Below, piece by piece: positions 58,686 through 64,000 of a stretch of 64,000 nucleotides of DNA. This DNA comes from Mesostigma viride (taxonomy: Eukaryota; Streptophyta; Mesostigmatophyceae; Mesostigmatales; Mesostigmataceae): NCBI GenBank assembly GCA_009746045.1, contig RPFO01000774.1:439970-503969 (forward strand), given 5' to 3'. The notes under the pieces are model-generated. The model searched no databases, was not told where the DNA came from, and was given only the letters and a program-made list of their open reading frames with translations. Position 1 is the stretch's first letter; each line of letters begins with the position of its first letter. A program made the position numbers and the translations under genes.

Positions 58686-61600
58686 ATGGATGATTTCGAT
58701 ATCGGATCTAATGACGTTATTCCTGGAGACGTAGTTACTGTGGATGAACTCGATCGTCATGAGGTAACCATTAACAATTTTGCAGTTAATTGGACACCCG
58801 ACATTATAATTCATGATATGCCACTTAAGCTTTTCCTTGACCTTACTGTCGCTCCCTTTTCGGCTCGCTCGTAGCGCCGGATTTTCTTATGTCTATGCAC
58901 GCGTTTCTTGGCCGCCTCTTTTTTCACAGGTATTAGAGAGGATCGAGTCCTTGATTTTATCCTTTCTTGAAGAGCTGTTCGTCCACGAGCGGATATCTAA
59001 ACTCGCCTTGGTAAGCTGTCTTCTAACAGGAAATTTGGTTTCAACCATATTGAGCTTTCACACGTAACTTGCGCATTATTCTATTTACTGTTAGTCTATG
59101 GTTAATTATTATCACACGTCACTTACGCATGATTGCTTCTTCCATTCAACTTAAGTATGCTCACTATGATTTGAGAAGCTGGACTATACTGGCTGATTTG
59201 CTAATACTTGCAAGTGCAGGTGTCAAGATCAGAGGCCAATTACACCGATACTGGGCAGGGGCAACGAAGGCACGGAAGCCAACGTACACTCGTTTCCCTG
59301 TTGTCCAAGAAAGGATCTATTTCCTATGTCAGGATCTGGCTTATCCTCAACTTGGTCTATGAGCTCGTTGCAGAAGGAAAGCATTCAACTCAACGGGACA
59401 TGTATTATTGCCTGGTGGGCCGCTGGTTCAAGACTCCTGCCCAAGTAAACAACTCCATTCAGGTATGAACACGTTTCACTTTCCTGCATCTCTCTTAGCT
59501 GTGGGCTGTCAGCTGCATTGACTTCTAGTTCACTGTAGAAGTTCTGGAAACTACTTTAGGATTGCCCAATAAAGTGTTCCTGGATCTCCCTTCCAAGCTG
59601 CATGCTGTTCCTGTTTTGTCATTGCAGGCGGAGGGGCTTTGCTTCTGCTAACTAGCCTTACCTGGTCCTTCAATTCTGTGGCGATAAGACAGATCCAACT
59701 GCCAAACAATGTGGGGAGATAATGTTGCTCCCCAGCTTGTAGTCTCGTATGATGGTGTGGCAAGTTGAGCCAGCACTTCTCCTGCACGCCAAATCGCCAA
59801 TGCCATCCTCTTAAAGTGATTGGCTCTATTCATGTGTAAGCCATTTCGTCGACTTATTTATAAATCGAGTTGTCCAAGCAAGTGCATTCAGGTCGTGAAA
59901 AAATGACCATGTGGCCACCCTGGAAGGAAATGAGTATTGCTGGAAACTATTCTTGCCTTCAACCTACCCACAAAAAATTATATATCTGGCATCCAAGAGC
60001 TTCTTTTCTGTGCCCCGTCTCTGCACTTCGTATGCTGTCTTGACAATTTTCAAAGCATAGCTGGCAAGGATAGGTGCATCAACTTGTGCCCATGCGACTC
60101 CCCTACCGCGTGTGTGCATTGAACACTTGTGTCATCCTCCTTGTGTCATCCTCCTTGTCGCAGGACGCAGTAGCGCTGCTTCAGTGCTCACGCAACTGCC
60201 TGGGCATCACCGCGTCCCCCAAGGGCCTGCTCGCGGGCCGGCTCAAGGTCAAGGAGGGTGCCACATGGCACGACTACTCGCACGTGAGCCGGCTGGGCCG
60301 CAGCATCCCCGGCGAGGGCGACGTGCGCACCATCATGTCGCTGCAGATGCAGAGCGACGCCTGCTGCGTGCTGGTGGTGGAGAAGGATGCCGTATTCCAG
60401 CGGCTGGTAGAGGACAAGTTCCACAACAGCCTGCCCTCCATCCTGGTCACCGCCAAGGGGTTCCCCGACCTGGCCACGCGTGCACTGCTGGCGCGCATCC
60501 ACGCGCTCTTCCCGCACCTCCCGCTGCTCGCGCTGGTCGACTGGAACCCGTTTGGCGTCTCCATCATGACCACCTACCGGTAGGCGGTGGCCAGGGATCA
60601 GAGGCATCAAGAGCAAGCAGCAACGTTTGCTTAGGTGCCACATTTCCTGCCAGCGTTGCCAGCTTTCTGTTTAGCATGACTTCCACTTGTAAACCCGGCT
60701 CCGTCTGCATTCTGTATTGCGCTGCTAGCAGGACCATTGCGGTTTCTCCTTGCTCTCATGAGACACATGACAACCCATATCAGCATCGGGGATCATGTTA
60801 CGTCATCAAAGTAAAAAAACAGCGTAGGCCTGATAATAATGCAGATGCCCCAATGCCTTAACCAAACTATCAAGGAGACAACTAACTATCCCTGTGTCCC
60901 ATCTTCAGCACTGAGCACTCCCTTCTTTGCTGAAGTTTGTATAACCAGTCTTCTAACAGTTTCATTCTTGACATTGTCTGCCTGGTCCCTGCAGGTACTT
61001 GGCTACAATGCGACTTTGCTTGCCTGAGTGGTTATTGGCCTTCCCGCCCCCATTTCTGCCACTCTCCCCCATCCCAGCCAATATAGCTGCCACTTCATTT
61101 GGCTGAGTGATTACTGCCCCCCCCCCCTCCCGCCCCCCCCCGGAATCCGCAGGTACGGCAGCCGCCGCATGCTTGAGTCGTACCAGTACGCGGTGCCCGT
61201 GCGCTGGCTGGGCATGCGCTATGGTGACACCGCCGACCTGCCCGCGGACGTCTTCCAGCCGATGGGTGAGCGTGACCGGGCGCAGCTACGCAGTCTGCTT
61301 TCGTGCACGGCGTGGCAGGACGACTCGCCCGTGTCACTGGCCATGGTGGAGGAGCTGGAGCACATGCAGAGGGAGCAGAGCAAGGTGGGTGGTGTGTTCT
61401 TTTCATGGTGCATGATGGCAGCCTGGGTCTGGAGGGGTGGTGTTGAGCGGGAGCAGAGCATCCCTGGTGCGTGCCGTGGTGGCTACATGGGGGCTGGTGG
61501 CACAAATCGAGGGGTGATGATGTCCATAGGAGCAGCGTTTTAAGCTGGTGGTTGGCAATGGATGGTTGATTTCAAGCCAGCACAGTTTTGAGCAAGAGCG

Positions 61601-62464
61601 GCAATTACTTTGGAGGACATTGATAGCATGCGGGCAGGGTGATAGTTATCGTTGGCAATGGGGTTTTCACAAGTCCAAGAGTGTGCTAGCTGTCTTGCAT
61701 GGGCTTGCTCCTAGGACGATGGTGAAGTGGTGAGCACAGCATTGGTGCACGGGCATGTACCATGCTTTTGCGGCTATTGAGGCATGTCATTAGTGATGGA
61801 GCATACTCAATGATTCAGTTGACAGGTGAAATCTTCAAGATAGTAAATACTTGCTTGTGAAGCGCATAGGTGCATGCCACAGAACTCTATGCTCATGTCA
61901 TTGAAAATTCATTAAACAAGTTAAGGTTAAACAAACAGACAAAGATCATCTGCATCATGCCCCAACCATGTAGTACTAGATGGGGACATTATCCTCATCC
62001 GAGCTGTCCTCTACTGTAAGCATGGCAGACGAGGCGGTAGTGCAGCGGCTGTCCTCAGAGGCAATAACCTCCGCCTGCTGACTTCTACCCTGGCTTGCAA
62101 TGGGCCGCGGGGGCTGTGAGGAGACAATAGGATCGCGTACCCAGGGAAGGCTTCAGGAAGGTGCTTATTATCGCAAATGGCAGCCCATTTCTCCTTCAAT
62201 CTATGCAGGCTCGATGCCACCACAGCTGCATAATACAGTATATACAGTAGTTTGCTTTTCTTTGGTCCAAGTTATCTAACTAACGGTGTCTTCTTGCATC
62301 TAGGAAGTCACTTTGCATTACACATTGCCTCTCTGGATCATGTGTGCATCACATGCATGCCTTGCTCATGCATGCAGGTTGAGATAGAGGCTTTATACAC
62401 AAGAGGAGTTGGCTTCCTCGCTGAGAGGATTGCGCAGAAGATAGTTCGACAAGATTTCTTGTGA
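58686..62464 (+). CDS. SPO11-2: Meiotic DNA-break protein SPO11-2 (topoisomerase VI A-like), 378 aa
   Basis: SPO11 makes the double-strand breaks that start meiotic recombination, through a tyrosine attack on DNA with a TopVIB-like partner. Exons 58686-58763, 58930-59010, 59220-59462, 60164-60579, 61153-61384 and 62378-62464 join with consistent phase across GT-AG introns; 378 aa is the usual family length. VLERIESLILSFLEEL begins the N-terminal helix. KHSTQRDMYY holds the catalytic tyrosine (Y116). The Toprim fold shows VVEKDAVFQRL (E207) and LVDWNPFGVSI (D260, N262). The motif TAKGFPDLATRALL and the end VEIEALYTRGVGFLAERIAQ fit. The DWNP form and VVEK agree with the plant SPO11-2 type as I remember it, where SPO11-1 has DCDP. 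The last intron contains a LINE fragment. No frame break is seen, so the gene looks functional, implying a sexual cycle. Confidence 0.88.
61838..62225 (-). mobile_element. LINE family A 3' fragment in the last SPO11-2 intron
   Basis: The minus strand shows the family A C-terminal coding region and 3' UTR (complement of CATCCGAGCTGTCCTCTACT, as at 31.84 kb). It ends at a short TAAATACTTGC tail near 61838. It is diverged more than the 31.8-kb copy. Its orientation is opposite to SPO11-2. Confidence 0.7.
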
Positions 62465-62549
62465 CATTCAGGAATCAGGGCTCCACAGGAACATTAATTA
62501 GTTCATCGATAGGCACGTGACTGCGTCACGTGGGTGCGAATTCATATGA

Positions 62550-62865
62550 ATAAGTATTAAGTACTTGTGTGTCATGCGCATGGGCATGCCACGGAGTTCA
62601 ATGCTACATGATCTCATCAGAAGTTAAGAATTTCACGAAAGTTACAAATATATCGTCTGCATCATGCCCCAGCGCCATATAGTCACCATAGGGGGATATC
62701 AGATCCCCATCTGAGCTGTCCTCGATACTGTAATGGCAGACGAGGCGGAGTACGTAGCGGCTAGATCGATCCTCAGCTAGCTAGGGGCAATAACCTCACC
62801 CTGCGGACTTCTACCGGCTGCATGCTAGCTTTGGGCGCCGGGGGGGCCGTGGGGATAAAACTGGA
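62550..62865 (-). mobile_element. LINE family A 3' fragment downstream of SPO11-2
   Basis: Same 3' UTR and C-terminal coding words as at 31.8 kb (complement of CATCTGAGCTGTCCTCGATA). The tail is TAAGTATTAAGTACTTG near 62553. It abuts the family B copy head to head near 62866. Confidence 0.7.
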
Positions 62866-64000
62866 GCCCCCCGCATCGGCCTGGCCTGGGCCAGGCTCCG
62901 TTCGCTCACCACCTACTGGCGCTCGAAGGGCCTGGGCGAGCACCGCAAGCGCATGCTCTTCAAGGTCCTCGTCCTCACGGTGCTTACATATATGGCGCTG
63001 AGGCGTGGACACTCACGGACACACTGGCAGCTAAGCTCGACGCAGGATGCTCCGACAGGTCCCGAATGTAGGGTTTTCCCAGCGTAGGTCATTAGAGTCT
63101 TTGTATCAGGGTATGCCTCGTATTTCGGATGAGATTAGGCAGCGTAGTATAGCATTTGTAGGACATCTTCACTCGCACCAGCCAGGTCGACACCGCCCTT
63201 GGTCTGGCCGGCCCCCAGCGGCTTGGCCAACCAGCTAGGGCGGCATATTTTGACCTGGCCTGGCCCGGTGGCCCCAAGAAGGGGCATTCCCAGGAAGCTA
63301 GGTAAACCTGCCATGAACTACACCCATGCAGATGTTGCTGGCCGACCTAGTGGTCCCAGCTCAGTTTGAACACCGCATCCTGGCACTCCCTCTCCCTTCT
63401 TTGGACTGCCATGCAGAACACTTGAAGTGGTGGCAGCTAGAAGATTGTCCAGGCTCACACGCCAGCCCCTGTGGGCAAGGGCCACCCCCCCCCCAATTGA
63501 GGAAGGGGCGTTTTGCTGAGTAGCTTGTACAGTGAGGATTTTTATAGACTATATAGCTTAGACATCCAGATGTTGCTGGATGACCTAGTGGTCCCAGCCC
63601 AGTTTGAGCACCGCATCCACTCTCTCTCCCGTCTTTGGACTGCCATGCAGGACAAGACGCGGTGGAAGAAGATTGTCAAGGCGCACACGCCCGACCCTGT
63701 GGGCAAGCCCCCTCCCCCCAAGCGGAGAAGGCGTTTTGATGATCGAGTAGTGTAGTTAGGATTTTCTAGACTAGATAGCTTAGAGTTAGGATAGTTCGAT
63801 CACGCGGCTTCCTCCACCCCATCCATCATGGAATATGTGCTACATGACCTCCCCACGGAGGCATGTTATAATTTAATTTAATTCAATTTAATAGCTTAGA
63901 GTTAGGTTAGTTCGATCACGCGGCTTCCTCCACCTCCACCCCCCATCAAGGAATATGTGCTACATGATCTCCCAAGGGAGTCATGTTGTAATGTACCACC
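62866..64000 (+). mobile_element. LINE family B 3' region with duplicated C-terminal module and tail
   Basis: The plus strand carries decayed post-RT coding sequence (RKRMLFKVLVLTVL near 62950). The C-terminal module DLVVPAQFEHRI occurs twice, at about 63345 and 63575. The second ends VGKPPPPKRRRRFDD at about 63750. The 3' UTR is also duplicated, at 63777-63890 and 63891-64000, with AATTTAATTT between. It probably runs past the window edge. Confidence 0.65.

Overview
The window reads as nuclear DNA of a green-lineage eukaryote, most likely a repeat-rich chlorophyte alga. The evidence is GT-AG spliced genes with many short exons, a plant-type SPO11-2, an exocyst SEC5, GC-rich low-complexity coding exons, abundant minisatellites and several transposon families. 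I cannot name the species.

Layout. (1) 1-7.9 kb: the 3' part of SEC5 on the + strand, with minisatellites in and next to its introns. (2) 8.0-11.2 kb: a gene for a one-tyrosine HUH (Rep-like) endonuclease with coiled-coil, acidic and zinc-finger regions, resembling Replitron-type DNA transposons. It is interrupted at 11,191/31,063. (3) 11,192-31,058: a 19.87-kb DNA transposon lying inside that HUH gene. It has matching terminal inverted repeats and a 4-bp target duplication (AGAT). It carries a three-exon DDE transposase-like gene (+), a large multi-exon accessory gene of unknown function (-), a small unknown gene (+), two head-to-head satellite arrays, and about 26 copies of a 22-bp PstI-centred palindrome that I see only inside this element, in its introns and 5' regions. 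(4) 31.4-42.3 kb: a repeat graveyard of nested, 5'-truncated LINEs and two TTAA-bounded non-autonomous elements of about 1.7 kb. (5) 43.2-56.2 kb (-): an eIF2alpha-kinase-family gene of about 2,100 codons with 15-nt and 28-nt microexons. (6) 58.7-62.5 kb (+): a complete six-exon SPO11-2 model of 378 aa, divergent from the kinase. (7) 61.8-64 kb: more LINE fragments, one of them inside the last SPO11-2 intron.

The most interesting object is the 20-kb transposon with its private palindrome family and unrecognised accessory proteins. The host genes (exocyst tethering, translational stress control, meiotic break formation) are functionally unrelated neighbours. Exon limits were read by eye from splice signals, phase and protein-family memory; no search or alignment was run.
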